A stretch of DNA of 11,532 bases, taken from the NCBI GenBank assembly GCA_903889605.1, contig CAISYK010000320.1:1-11532 (forward strand), read 5' to 3'. This DNA is from an uncultured Bacteroidota bacterium. Its GTDB lineage: Bacteria; Bacteroidota; Bacteroidia; 2-12-FULL-35-15. The position numbers and the translations under genes are program-made. The notes below the pieces were generated by a model. It saw only the letters and a program-made list of their open reading frames with translations. It did not search any database and was not told the origin of the DNA. Below are positions 1 through 7,170 of the stretch, piece by piece (the first letter of the stretch is position 1; every line of letters starts with the position of its first letter).

Positions 1-824
1 CGGCAAAGCGTTTTCCGATGATGAGCGAACACCAGGTTATCATTATTAAAGAAGCTCAAAACATAAAAGATTTAGTAGGAAAAGATAAAGACGGTGAAAA
101 AGAAAAACATAAGGAAAAAGCAAAACCAGCTTTTGAAGCTTATGTAGAAAACCCTCAAAAATCAACTATTCTTGTTATCTGCTACAAATACAAAACCATT
201 GATAAAAATGCGGTACTTTTCGATTCAAAAAAAATATACGACAACAAGATTCCCGACTGGATCAATAATTATTTAAAAGGGAAAGAATTTACGGCCAGCC
301 CCAGGGCCAGCGCCCTGCTCACCGAATATTTAGGAACTAATCTCAGTAAAGTATCCAATGAACTTGATAAATTGATGATCAATCTTCCGCCAAAATCAGA
401 AATTTCGGTGGAACATATTCAAACAAATATCGGCATTAGTAAAGATTACAATGTGTTTGAACTGCAAACAGCCATTGGTAAAAAGGAAGTCCTTAAAGCA
501 AACCGCATTATTAATTTTTTTGCCTCCAACGAAAAAGAACACCCGATGGTAATGACCATTTCTTCACTTTATGGTTATTTCTGCAAACTTTTGTCGTATC
601 AGTTTTTAACTGATAAATCCAAGTCCAGCGTAGCGTCAACACTGGGTGTTCATCCATTCTTTGTTGATGAATATGAACGGGCGGCAAAAAACTTTTCCGT
701 TGGCAAACTAAAATCAATTTTCAGTTACCTGCGCGAATATGATCTTAAATCAAAAGGCGTTGACAGGGGCGCAGCTACTGAAGGAGAACTGCTTAAGGAG
801 CTGGTGTTTAAGATTCTGCATTGA
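1..824 (+). CDS. holA: DNA polymerase III delta subunit, 5' end missing
   Basis: The delta subunit is part of the clamp loader that opens the sliding clamp and places it on primed DNA. The reading frame is open from base 3, and residues before the first Met read AKRFPMMSEHQV, the conserved HolA stretch that precedes the IIIKEAQ strand. The true start is therefore outside the window and the Met at 18 is internal. About 273 residues are visible. Family signatures include ILVICYKYK (about 168-194), RASALLTEYLG (303-335) and, further on, VFELQTAIGKKEVLKANRIINFF in the C-terminal collar region. A Lys/Glu-rich stretch at about 78-125 sits where related proteins, as I recall them, have a shorter loop. 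No terminator is evident after the stop. Identity is confident from family resemblance; no alignment was run. Confidence 0.93.
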   Translation, partial: AKRFPMMSEHQVIIIKEAQNIKDLVGKDKDGEKEKHKEKAKPAFEAYVENPQKSTILVICYKYKTIDKNAVLFDSKKIYDNKIPDWINNYLKGKEFTASPRASALLTEYLGTNLSKVSNELDKLMINLPPKSEISVEHIQTNIGISKDYNVFELQTAIGKKEVLKANRIINFFASNEKEHPMVMTISSLYGYFCKLLSYQFLTDKSKSSVASTLGVHPFFVDEYERAAKNFSVGKLKSIFSYLREYDLKSKGVDRGAATEGELLKELVFKILH

Positions 825-914
825 CACCTTAAATTCAACATGTAAAAATATTTGCAGGGATCATTTTCATTTGAGCGTTCCCATTTCTTTTTATTGAAAA
901 GAGCGGGCTTTGCA

Positions 915-998
915 TTTCAATCTTTTGCAAGGGCAAGATGGTTTACGTTTCAATCCTTTACGCAGCTTCGCGATGAAAGTGAGTTAACAACTTGAAAC
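915..998. repeat. Two imperfect TTTCAATC-led units with an inverted end
   Basis: TTTCAATC occurs at 915-922 and again at 948-955, 33 bases apart. Each copy is followed by YTTT and then, 22-24 bases after its start, by GATG, so the two units look like diverged tandem copies. The second unit opens with GTTTCAA (947-953) and the stretch closes with its reverse complement TTGAAAC (992-998). A smaller palindrome, TTGC-AAGG-GCAA, lies at 925-936. This could be part of a dispersed repeat; whether it recurs elsewhere in the genome cannot be seen here. Confidence 0.4.
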
Positions 999-1012
999 CG
1001 TTTATTAATTTA

Positions 1013-1159
1013 GGCTAAAGCCCAATAATAACAAGGTTTATCAAATACACGCCTTAAAAGGCGCGGCTATTATTTCAAACAATTTGATAATTTGCTTCAA
1101 ATGTTGCCATGGTCTTCAGACCGTGGTATCATAGCAAAAAATTTTATATGGCTTTAGCC
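1013..1159. repeat. Cluster of short palindromes bounded by a 10-bp inverted repeat
   Basis: GGCTAAAGCC at 1013-1022 is the exact reverse complement of GGCTTTAGCC at 1150-1159. Between them lie two self-complementary hairpins: GCCTT-AA-AAGGC at 1051-1062, and CCATGGTCT-TC-AGACCGTGG at 1107-1126 (9-bp stem with one G-T pair). The pattern resembles short palindromic intergenic repeats that I recall from Bacteroidota genomes, with GGCTAAAGCC-like and GGTCTTCAGACC-like cores. No target-site duplication and no coding sequence is visible. A REP-like or MITE-like origin is inference. Confidence 0.5.
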
Positions 1160-1233
1160 AAAACAGTTTCGTATTATTAATCGAACTCCAGTTAATATAT
1201 AATTTGCTTTGCTCTGTTGTACTGCGTAGGAAA

Positions 1234-1602
1234 TTATTTTTTAAAGATAAAATAAACAGCCAGTACCAGAAAAATAAATCCTATAAAGTGATTCCAACGC
1301 AGGACTTCATTTTTAAAAAAGACAAGAGTAAATATTGTAAACACAACAAGTGTTACAGCCTCCTGAACAACTTTTAATTCTACTAAAGAAAATGGACCGC
1401 CGTTCTCCTTGAATCCAATCCTATTAGCAGGAACCTGAAAAGTATATTCAAACAAAGCAATACCCCAGCTGATCAGCACAATGGCAATTATTCCCAGATT
1501 CTCAAACCATTTCATTTCTTTAAATTTTAAATGGCCATACCAGGCAAAAGTCATAAAAGTGTTGGAAAGAATCAGTAAAAGAATTGTATAAAATCCGCGC
1601 AT
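1234..1602 (-). CDS. DUF486 (DMT_6) family small membrane protein
   Basis: This is a 122-residue integral membrane protein of the DUF486 family, which is grouped with the drug/metabolite transporter superfamily; the substrate is unknown. Four hydrophobic segments are visible at about residues 4-21, 35-53, 79-97 and 103-120. The family hallmarks are present: SNTFMTFAWYGHL (13-25) and SWGIALFEYTFQVPANRIG (45-63), followed by FSLVELKVVQE. The length is normal for the family. The ATG at 1602 gives the expected N-terminus; the leader is A/T-rich without a Shine-Dalgarno sequence, as is usual in this phylum. It lies 125 bases downstream of the GH5 gene on the same strand. I see neither a terminator nor a TAnnTTTG promoter element in that gap, so cotranscription is possible but not shown. 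Confidence 0.85.
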   Translation of the reverse strand: MRGFYTILLLILSNTFMTFAWYGHLKFKEMKWFENLGIIAIVLISWGIALFEYTFQVPANRIGFKENGGPFSLVELKVVQEAVTLVVFTIFTLVFFKNEVLRWNHFIGFIFLVLAVYFIFKK

Positions 1603-1727
1603 CGTTGATTATTATATTTAATTTATAATTTATTAACTGATTGAGTTGAATTAAGCCTGGACTTGTTTTTTGTATTAATCAGGTGTTTATATATTGAGGC
1701 GAATATTAGCTGCCGGAATTTTTTTAA

Positions 1728-3131
1728 TTAATGAATAACTATAAATTTAAAAAAAGATTTGAATTCTGAATTTGAAATTTTGCCGTAATATAAACCTGAG
1801 GGCAGCTTTTCTATATTAAGCTTTTTCTGCGAATAAATACTCTCCAGCACAACTCTTCCGTCAATAGAAAATACAGTTATTTTAGAATTGTTAAAATGAT
1901 TGAATTTATCATCAATAAACAAAATTGAATTTGCAGGATTCGGGTATATTTTCAGCTCCGACTCTTTCTTTACAGGTAGCTCATCAGTACCCAGTAAAAA
2001 TGGCTGAGTCATGCATAAGGAATTAAAAAAGCCGGGAATAATACTGTCGTTGTCTGGTAAAGCTCCTTTAATAAACCCAAAAGTATTTTCCGCATGCTTA
2101 AACCCCCAGTGCGCCCATGGTATTCCTAAGCTATCCAGTGTGCATGTGATTGTCTTCAGCCAATTTAATTTATAATTATGCTGCGATTGATAATATGTGC
2201 CAAGTTCTCCGCATTCTATAGGTACATTATGCTGCAGCGACCAGTTTTTTACTTCACCTAAAATATATTTTATCCATGATGATATTGCCATTGTCGGATA
2301 ATTATCATACTGAATGCTGCCAAAAAAATCAGATGTTATTGTAGAATCCTTCTGCGGCATCATTAACGAGTCATAAGGGAAAGGATAACCAGTGATATGG
2401 AAATACGCTCCAGCCCATAATGCTCCCTGATGCGTGAACAAAGCCGGCTCATAAAAATGAAAAGTATAAATTACATTTGTATCGTTGACAGGCACATAAT
2501 TATCGAGCAGGCCATAAACAGTATTCCCCTTTGTGGGGCCTATAATTAATGTATGTTCAGGGCTTATTGAGTGAATAGTGTCGGCTAATTTTTGTGATAA
2601 TAACTGCCAGTCATTCTTATCAAAAAGAGGTTCATTATATAATTCGAAGAATACTTTTGAAGGATTTGTATTTTTAAACCGCGCAGCAATTTGTTTCCAT
2701 GCAGCAATAAGTCTCGGGCTTTCAACATAAACGCCAACCTGTTCTATCCTGCCATGATGATCGTCAATAATGAGTTTTAAATCATATTTCCCGCACCATG
2801 CCAATACAGTGTCAATGATTGCAAATATTCCGGGATTGACGTTATACGGATATAAAGTATCCTCCCATTTTCCGAAATCAACACTCAGCCTGATATGATC
2901 AAAGTTTAATGATTTTATCAAAGAAATATCAGCTTCCTTAATATAATTCATATCAGGATAATTTGGGTTCCAGTATTCCTCCAGCCAATGCTCAAGATTA
3001 ACCCCTGTCCCCAAAGAATCAGCTCTTGACCAGGCAGTTCTTGAGGATTGACCAAAAATGGAAAAAGAAAGCAGGAAAAATTGAATGCCGAAGAAACAAG
3101 ATACTGCTATTTTAAAGCGTTTTTTTGACAT
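1728..3131 (-). CDS. Secreted GH5 family glycoside hydrolase (endoglucanase-like) with T9SS sorting domain
   Basis: This is probably a beta-1,4-glucanase or related polysaccharide hydrolase exported across both membranes. A signal peptide spans about residues 1-28 (basic start, hydrophobic core, cut near IFGQ). The GH5 barrel covers about 36-375. It has Arg81 in HIRLSV, the DDHHG histidines 125-126, acid/base Glu167 in LYNEP, His225/Tyr227 in HFYEP, nucleophile Glu309 in CGELG, and Trp339/Trp342 late in the barrel. All key residues are intact. Residues 391-467 form a type A T9SS C-terminal domain, with IYPNPA at 395-400, then VFSIDGRVV and LPSGLYYGKI. The ATG at 3131 follows an in-frame TAA by one codon, so this start is well supported. 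There are no SusC/SusD or other carbohydrate genes nearby. Substrate (cellulose, mannan, other glucan) cannot be told from sequence alone. Confidence 0.9.
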   Translation of the reverse strand: MSKKRFKIAVSCFFGIQFFLLSFSIFGQSSRTAWSRADSLGTGVNLEHWLEEYWNPNYPDMNYIKEADISLIKSLNFDHIRLSVDFGKWEDTLYPYNVNPGIFAIIDTVLAWCGKYDLKLIIDDHHGRIEQVGVYVESPRLIAAWKQIAARFKNTNPSKVFFELYNEPLFDKNDWQLLSQKLADTIHSISPEHTLIIGPTKGNTVYGLLDNYVPVNDTNVIYTFHFYEPALFTHQGALWAGAYFHITGYPFPYDSLMMPQKDSTITSDFFGSIQYDNYPTMAISSWIKYILGEVKNWSLQHNVPIECGELGTYYQSQHNYKLNWLKTITCTLDSLGIPWAHWGFKHAENTFGFIKGALPDNDSIIPGFFNSLCMTQPFLLGTDELPVKKESELKIYPNPANSILFIDDKFNHFNNSKITVFSIDGRVVLESIYSQKKLNIEKLPSGLYYGKISNSEFKSFFKFIVIH

Positions 3132-3553
3132 AAATTATGCGGCCAGTATACTCTTTAACCAATTATTTTTCGAGGCTTTTATAAAGAATAATTTAGTAAA
3201 GATACAAATGCTTTATTATCACCTCCATAAGGTTTAAGAATTTTTCTTAAAAAACTAAATATTCCGTTAAGAATCTTATATTTGCAACCCGCTAAGCAAA
3301 TTTTTCACAATTTATCAGCAGGAAGCTTGAAGCTTGAATTATATATCCCTGTGTTTTTCAAGGAATATAAGGCAAAAGTATTCAAAAAGCCCGTCTTGTG
3401 TGTTTGCTGAATGGGTATTGCTTTTGAAAAGGTTAAGGATAAAGGATATTAAAGCTTCCGGCTGTTTTATTTGTATTCTGATACTTTTTCCGAAGATTGT
3501 TGGTATGGATCAAAAAATTTAAAATTTAATATATAAATCAAAAACTTAAAAGG
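3132..3553. other. Divergent intergenic region between GH5 and PPIase genes
   Basis: This A/T-rich stretch of 422 bases separates divergent genes, so it should hold promoters for both. A TAnnTTTG element for the + strand gene is at 3277-3284; none was found for the minus-strand gene. A possible leader hairpin lies at 3381-3428: TTCAAAAAGC pairs with GCTTTTGAA (one bulged A), and inner CCGT pairs with ATGG. GAAGCTT is duplicated in tandem at 3322-3335. A 62-codon frame starting at TTG (3334) has no family resemblance and is not called as a gene. Confidence 0.55.
3277..3284 (+). promoter_or_regulatory. Candidate Bacteroidota -7 element (TATATTTG) for the PPIase gene
   Basis: TATATTTG matches the TAnnTTTG -7 consensus used by the main sigma factor in Bacteroidota. 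No good TTTG-like -33 element is found about 19-21 bases upstream. If used, transcription would start near 3290 and give an unusually long leader of roughly 260 bases. A promoter closer to the gene, using a weaker motif, is an alternative. Confidence 0.35.
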
Positions 3554-5743
3554 ATGAGTGCTTTAGAAAATTTACGTAAACGTTCCGGATTACTAGTTAC
3601 AATAGTCGGGTTAGCCTTGTTTGCATTTATTTTAACCAGTTTATTAACAAAAAATTCTTCCGGCGACAGAACAGATGTAAGTGTAGGTGAAATTGCCGGC
3701 AAATCAATCAAGTATAATACTTTTAATGCCAAAGTGCAGGAAGCCCTGGAAAATAAAAAACGCAGCAGCGACAAAAGGGTTTTGGACGACAACGAAACTG
3801 ACGGGGTTGTTCAGCAAGTATGGAATCAATCTATTAATGAAGAAGTAATGAACAAGGAATATGAAAAACTTGGGATTTCTGTTTCTGATGAAGAGTTATA
3901 TGATTTAATGATTGATCACCCGCATCCTGCTTTAGTCCGCAATCTGAGCGATCCTCAAACAAATAAAGTATCATCTATGTTTGCTGACCCAAAAACCGGC
4001 GAGATCAGCCCTGCTAAAATTAAAGAGTTCACCCAAAAAATGACCGAGGAGCAGGAAACACAATGGATACAGTTAGAAAGTTATATCCGTCAGGTGCGTA
4101 CTATCGAAAAGTATAACAACCTTATTAAAAAAGGATTGTACGTGACTACAGCAGCAGCAAAACGCGATTATATTGCTCAAAATACCAATTCAGATATTAA
4201 ATATGTTCTTAAAAATTTTAAATTAGTTGCCGACAGCACCGTTAAAGTAAATGACGCTGACTTAAATGCATATTATACTGCTCATCAAAACGAATTTAAA
4301 CAGGAAACATCGCGTAAAATTGAGTATGTTGCTTTCGACATTTCTCCTTCTGATGAAGATAAAAAAGAGGCTATGGAAGGTATGAAATCGGTTGCCGCCA
4401 ATATGAAAACGAATAAATCTACAGAGGATTCGTTATATGTTGTTGCAGAATCCGACACTCGTTCGTTTGATGCCAGCTTCCATTCCAAAGGTACCTTATC
4501 TCCGGAAATTGACTCAGTAATGTTTAATGCTGAAGTTGGTACCGTAGTTGGACCATACAATGAAAACGAAATTTTAAAAGTTTCAAAGCTGACAGCGATA
4601 AAAAAATCTGCCGATTCAGCAAAAGTTCGTCATATTTTAATTGCATATAAAGGTTCCGGAGCATCAGAAAGTATAACCCGCACCAAGGAACAAGCTAAAG
4701 CCATGGCTGATAGTTTATTGGGCCTACTGAAAAAAGGAGCAAAATTCGTGGATTTTGTTGAAAAATTCTCTGACGACAGCGGTAAAAAAATGCCTCCTAA
4801 TAAAAAAGCAGGCGAGACTTTCCCCGGTAAAGGCGGTGATTACGGATGGCTGAATCCTAAAAGCCAATTTGTAGAACCATTCAAAAATGCAGGGCTCGAC
4901 AATAAAAAAGGAGATTTAGTAATTGCTGAATCACAATTTGGTTACCACATTATTGAAGTTCTTGATACCAAAGGGTCAATGAGGAAAGTTCAGGTTGCCA
5001 CAATTGAAAGAAAATTAGAGGCCAGCAGCAAAACAATGCAGATTGTATTTGTTAAAGCAAGCGAATTTGCAGGAAAAAATAACAGCAATGACCTTTTCCA
5101 AAAAGGTGTTGTTGACGCTAAATTAAACAAACGCGTATTAGATAATATCAAGGAAAATGACAAAACAATTGCCGGTATCGAATCCCCGCGTCCATTGATC
5201 CGCTGGGCATACGATAATAAAAAAGGTGCCGTTTCTGAACCGCTGCAGTTCGGAAATAAATTCGTTGTTGCTGCATTAACTGATATAAAAGAGAAAGGCA
5301 TAGCTCCAATTGAGCAAATAAAAGATGACTTAACTCAAAAAGCAGTAAAAGAGAAAAAAGCAGATATGTTTACCAACGAATTTAATACCGCAATTGGTGC
5401 CGGTATTCAAATAGATGCGCTTGCCTCTAAAATGAAATTAAATGCAGGACAAGCTCAAAAGATCAATTTTAATTCAGCCTCAATTCCGGAAATTGGCAAT
5501 CAGCCTGCTTTAATCGGTGCGGTATCTGTACTAAAGGCAAAAACAATGAGCAAACCTGTTACAGGTAAAGAAGGTGTTTTTGTTGCTTATGCAGAAACTG
5601 TAACAGAAGCGCCAGTTCAAAAAGATTACAAAACACAGCAAAAAGATGCTATCACAGCTCTTCAGCCTCGTGTTGATTATGAAGTATATGAAGCATTGAA
5701 AGTAAATGCAAAAATCGTAGATAACTTATTTAAGTATTATTAG
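3554..5743 (+). CDS. Membrane-anchored PpiD/SurA-like peptidyl-prolyl isomerase
   Basis: This chaperone-type prolyl isomerase should act in the periplasm on exported proteins. It has 729 residues. A short cytoplasmic start (MSALENLRKRSG) precedes one membrane segment at about 11-31, the PpiD layout. A SurA-N-like helical domain follows at about 40-200. A parvulin domain spans about 355-471, with KVRHILI at 357-363, FSDDSG at 405-410, GGDYGW at 427-432 and GYHIIEV at 463-469. A Lys/Pro-rich insertion at 411-426 interrupts the parvulin domain. A degenerate second parvulin-like stretch may lie near 546-582. AAAAGG touches the ATG at 3554 directly, too close for a standard Shine-Dalgarno site. 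The start is supported by the N-terminal membrane anchor expected for this family. The gene stands alone on its strand and ends 66 bases before a strong terminator. I leave the symbol blank because Bacteroidota members are only distantly related to E. coli PpiD. Confidence 0.9.
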   Translation: MSALENLRKRSGLLVTIVGLALFAFILTSLLTKNSSGDRTDVSVGEIAGKSIKYNTFNAKVQEALENKKRSSDKRVLDDNETDGVVQQVWNQSINEEVMNKEYEKLGISVSDEELYDLMIDHPHPALVRNLSDPQTNKVSSMFADPKTGEISPAKIKEFTQKMTEEQETQWIQLESYIRQVRTIEKYNNLIKKGLYVTTAAAKRDYIAQNTNSDIKYVLKNFKLVADSTVKVNDADLNAYYTAHQNEFKQETSRKIEYVAFDISPSDEDKKEAMEGMKSVAANMKTNKSTEDSLYVVAESDTRSFDASFHSKGTLSPEIDSVMFNAEVGTVVGPYNENEILKVSKLTAIKKSADSAKVRHILIAYKGSGASESITRTKEQAKAMADSLLGLLKKGAKFVDFVEKFSDDSGKKMPPNKKAGETFPGKGGDYGWLNPKSQFVEPFKNAGLDNKKGDLVIAESQFGYHIIEVLDTKGSMRKVQVATIERKLEASSKTMQIVFVKASEFAGKNNSNDLFQKGVVDAKLNKRVLDNIKENDKTIAGIESPRPLIRWAYDNKKGAVSEPLQFGNKFVVAALTDIKEKGIAPIEQIKDDLTQKAVKEKKADMFTNEFNTAIGAGIQIDALASKMKLNAGQAQKINFNSASIPEIGNQPALIGAVSVLKAKTMSKPVTGKEGVFVAYAETVTEAPVQKDYKTQQKDAITALQPRVDYEVYEALKVNAKIVDNLFKYY

Positions 5744-5809
5744 GAACAAAATAGACGCAGAAAATAGTTGGTGAAAATCCATCAAACATTTGCTGGTATT
5801 GAGTTTGGT

Positions 5810-5848
5810 AAAAGCTAATTGAAAGTCATTTCAATTAGCTTTTTTTTT
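5810..5848 (+). terminator. Intrinsic terminator between convergent PPIase and purM genes
   Basis: AAAAGCTAATTGAAA (5810-5824) pairs perfectly with TTTCAATTAGCTTTT (5829-5843) around the loop GTCA, and T residues run on to 5848. This is a canonical terminator for the + strand gene ending at 5743. On the minus strand the same stem begins 18 bases beyond the purM stop and its last bases are TTTT, so it may also stop purM transcription, though with a shorter U-run. Confidence 0.88.
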
Positions 5849-5860
5849 GGAAAACAGATT

Positions 5861-7066
5861 TCAATATTCAAACACCCCAAATTCGGATTTAATGGTCAAT
5901 TTCTTTGTTGTGCCTGCCTCCACTCTGCCCACGATTTTAGCGTCTACGTTAAATGATTTTGATACTGCTACAATATCTGCAGCTATTGACTGCGGCACGT
6001 ATAATTCCATACGATGCCCCATATTAAATACTGTATACATTTCTTTCCAATCTGTTCCGCTTTGTTCCTGTATCAATTTAAATAAAGGCGGAACCGGAAA
6101 CAAATTGTCTTTTATTACATGCACATTATCAATAAAGTGAAGCACTTTGGTTTGAGCGCCGCCGCTGCAATGCACCATTCCGTGAATCTGTGAACGATAT
6201 CCATCTATTATTTTTTTTATAATTGGTGCATAAGTACGGGTGGGTGAAAGCACAAGCCTGCCTGCATCAACAGTTGCTTTAGACAGGCTGTTTGAGGCTG
6301 GTGATTGATATTGGATATCTATTCTTTCTGTTAACTCTATGCCGCCGCAATAAATAAATGCTTCAGGAACGGAAGGTTCAAAACTTTCCGGGTATTTTTC
6401 TGCTAATCTTTTTTGAAATACATCGTGTCGGGCCGAAGTTAAACCGTTGCTTCCCATTCCGCCGTTATATTCGGTTTCATACGTTGCCTGCCCGTCCGAA
6501 GCAAGTCCAATAATTACGTCTCCAGCCTGTATATTTTTATTGTCAATTACATCTTTGCGTTTCATACGGCAGACTACAGTTGAATCAACTATAATTGTTC
6601 TTACAAGATCTCCGACATCGGCGGTTTCGCCTCCTGTGGAATGTATGCCGATTCCAAAACTGCGCAGCAATTCTAAGTTTTTCTCGGTACCCTTTATGAT
6701 AGAAGAAATAACTTCACCCGGTATAAGGTTCTTGTTTCGGCCGATAGTTGAAGAAAGCAAAATATTGTCGACTGCGCCAACACAAAGCAGGTCATCAGTA
6801 TTCATTATTATGGCATCTTTGGCAATACCCTCCCATACAGAAATATCGCCTGTTTCTTTCCAATAAATATATGCTAATGACGATTTTGTGCCTGCACCAT
6901 CAGCATGCATTACTATACAATAATTTTCATCGCCGCTTAAATAATCCGGAACGATCTTGCAAAAAGCTTTTGGAAACAAACCCTTATCAATATTTGCAAT
7001 AGCATTGTGAACATCTTCCTTTGATGCTGAAACCCCACGTAAATTATACCTGCTGTCCTTATTCAT
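5861..7066 (-). CDS. purM: Phosphoribosylformylglycinamidine cyclo-ligase (AIR synthase)
   Basis: This cytoplasmic enzyme uses ATP to close formylglycinamidine ribotide into aminoimidazole ribotide, the fifth step of de novo purine synthesis. The 401-residue protein is of the long form typical of Bacteroidota. Visible signatures are RGVSASKEDVHNAI (10-23), HADGAGTKSS (54-63), MNTDDLLCVGAVDN (88-101), STGGETADVGDLVR (143-156), YNGGMGSNGLTSARHD (200-215), VLSPTRTYAP (272-281), HCSGGAQTK (299-307) and FNMGHRMELYVP (347-358). Together these cover the glycine-rich ATP-binding AIRS fold. Residues about 245-268 look longer than the equivalent loop in relatives I recall. The ATG at 7066 gives the conserved N-terminus. 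It follows the OmpA-family gene on the same strand, but two hairpins lie between them, the nearer one ending only 14 bases before the start codon. No other purine genes are in the window. Confidence 0.93.
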   Translation of the reverse strand: MNKDSRYNLRGVSASKEDVHNAIANIDKGLFPKAFCKIVPDYLSGDENYCIVMHADGAGTKSSLAYIYWKETGDISVWEGIAKDAIIMNTDDLLCVGAVDNILLSSTIGRNKNLIPGEVISSIIKGTEKNLELLRSFGIGIHSTGGETADVGDLVRTIIVDSTVVCRMKRKDVIDNKNIQAGDVIIGLASDGQATYETEYNGGMGSNGLTSARHDVFQKRLAEKYPESFEPSVPEAFIYCGGIELTERIDIQYQSPASNSLSKATVDAGRLVLSPTRTYAPIIKKIIDGYRSQIHGMVHCSGGAQTKVLHFIDNVHVIKDNLFPVPPLFKLIQEQSGTDWKEMYTVFNMGHRMELYVPQSIAADIVAVSKSFNVDAKIVGRVEAGTTKKLTIKSEFGVFEY

Positions 7067-7080
7067 TTTTTAAAAAATAA

Positions 7081-7113
7081 AAACACCCTTCTGTTAAAAA
7101 CGGAAGGGTGTTT
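7081..7113 (-). terminator. Hairpin terminator just upstream of purM
   Basis: AAACACCCTTC (7081-7091) pairs perfectly with GAAGGGTGTTT (7103-7113). The stem can extend inward to 15 pairs, with one mismatch, around the loop 7096-7098. On the minus strand the stem is followed by a T-rich run (TTTTTATTTTTT pattern, down to about 7069), the form of an intrinsic terminator for the OmpA-family gene. Its tail runs into the purM leader, so it could instead act as a leader hairpin affecting purM. Confidence 0.75.
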
Positions 7114-7134
7114 AATTAAAATCCTAATTAAAAT

Positions 7135-7169
7135 TCATTTGAAAATTAGTTAAAGTAATTTTCAAATGA
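7135..7169 (-). terminator. Hairpin directly after the OmpA-family stop codon
   Basis: TCATTTGAAAATTA (7135-7148) pairs perfectly with TAATTTTCAAATGA (7156-7169) around a 7-base loop. It starts one base after the stop codon of the gene ending at 7171. On the minus strand it is followed by A/T-rich sequence but not by a clean T-run, so it may act as a weak terminator or as a 3'-end stabilising stem working together with the hairpin at 7081-7113. Confidence 0.6.
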
Positions 7170-7170
7170 T

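Larger units (their letters stand above)
825..1233. other. Gene-free stretch with repeat-like content
   Basis: These 409 bases between holA (+) and the DUF486 gene (-), which converge here, hold no convincing reading frame. The first part (about 825-900) is A/T-rich with no clear hairpin followed by T residues, so no intrinsic terminator can be assigned to holA. The middle (about 915-998) holds two related TTTCAATC-starting units. The last part (1013-1159) holds several short palindromes. Both are listed separately. The overall look is of an intergenic repetitive element rather than a decayed gene. Confidence 0.6.

Noticed and set aside
18..20. ATG at base 18 as the start of holA
   Set aside because: The frame stays open upstream and encodes the conserved AKRFP stretch, so this Met is internal.
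947..998. GTTTCAATCC resembles the start of some CRISPR repeats
   Set aside because: There is no array: only two diverged units 33 bases apart, no regular spacers, and no cas genes in the window.
3334..3522. 62-codon reading frame on the + strand
   Set aside because: It starts with TTG, has no recognisable family, its composition looks random, and it lies in the likely leader of the PPIase gene. A strong case would need conservation in relatives.
4285..4560. 91-codon minus-strand frame inside the PPIase gene
   Set aside because: It is a shadow frame within a well-supported gene, with no leader or family resemblance.
6447..6866. 139-codon + strand frame opposite purM
   Set aside because: It is a shadow of the purM coding sequence, which is conserved along its full length; the antisense product resembles nothing.
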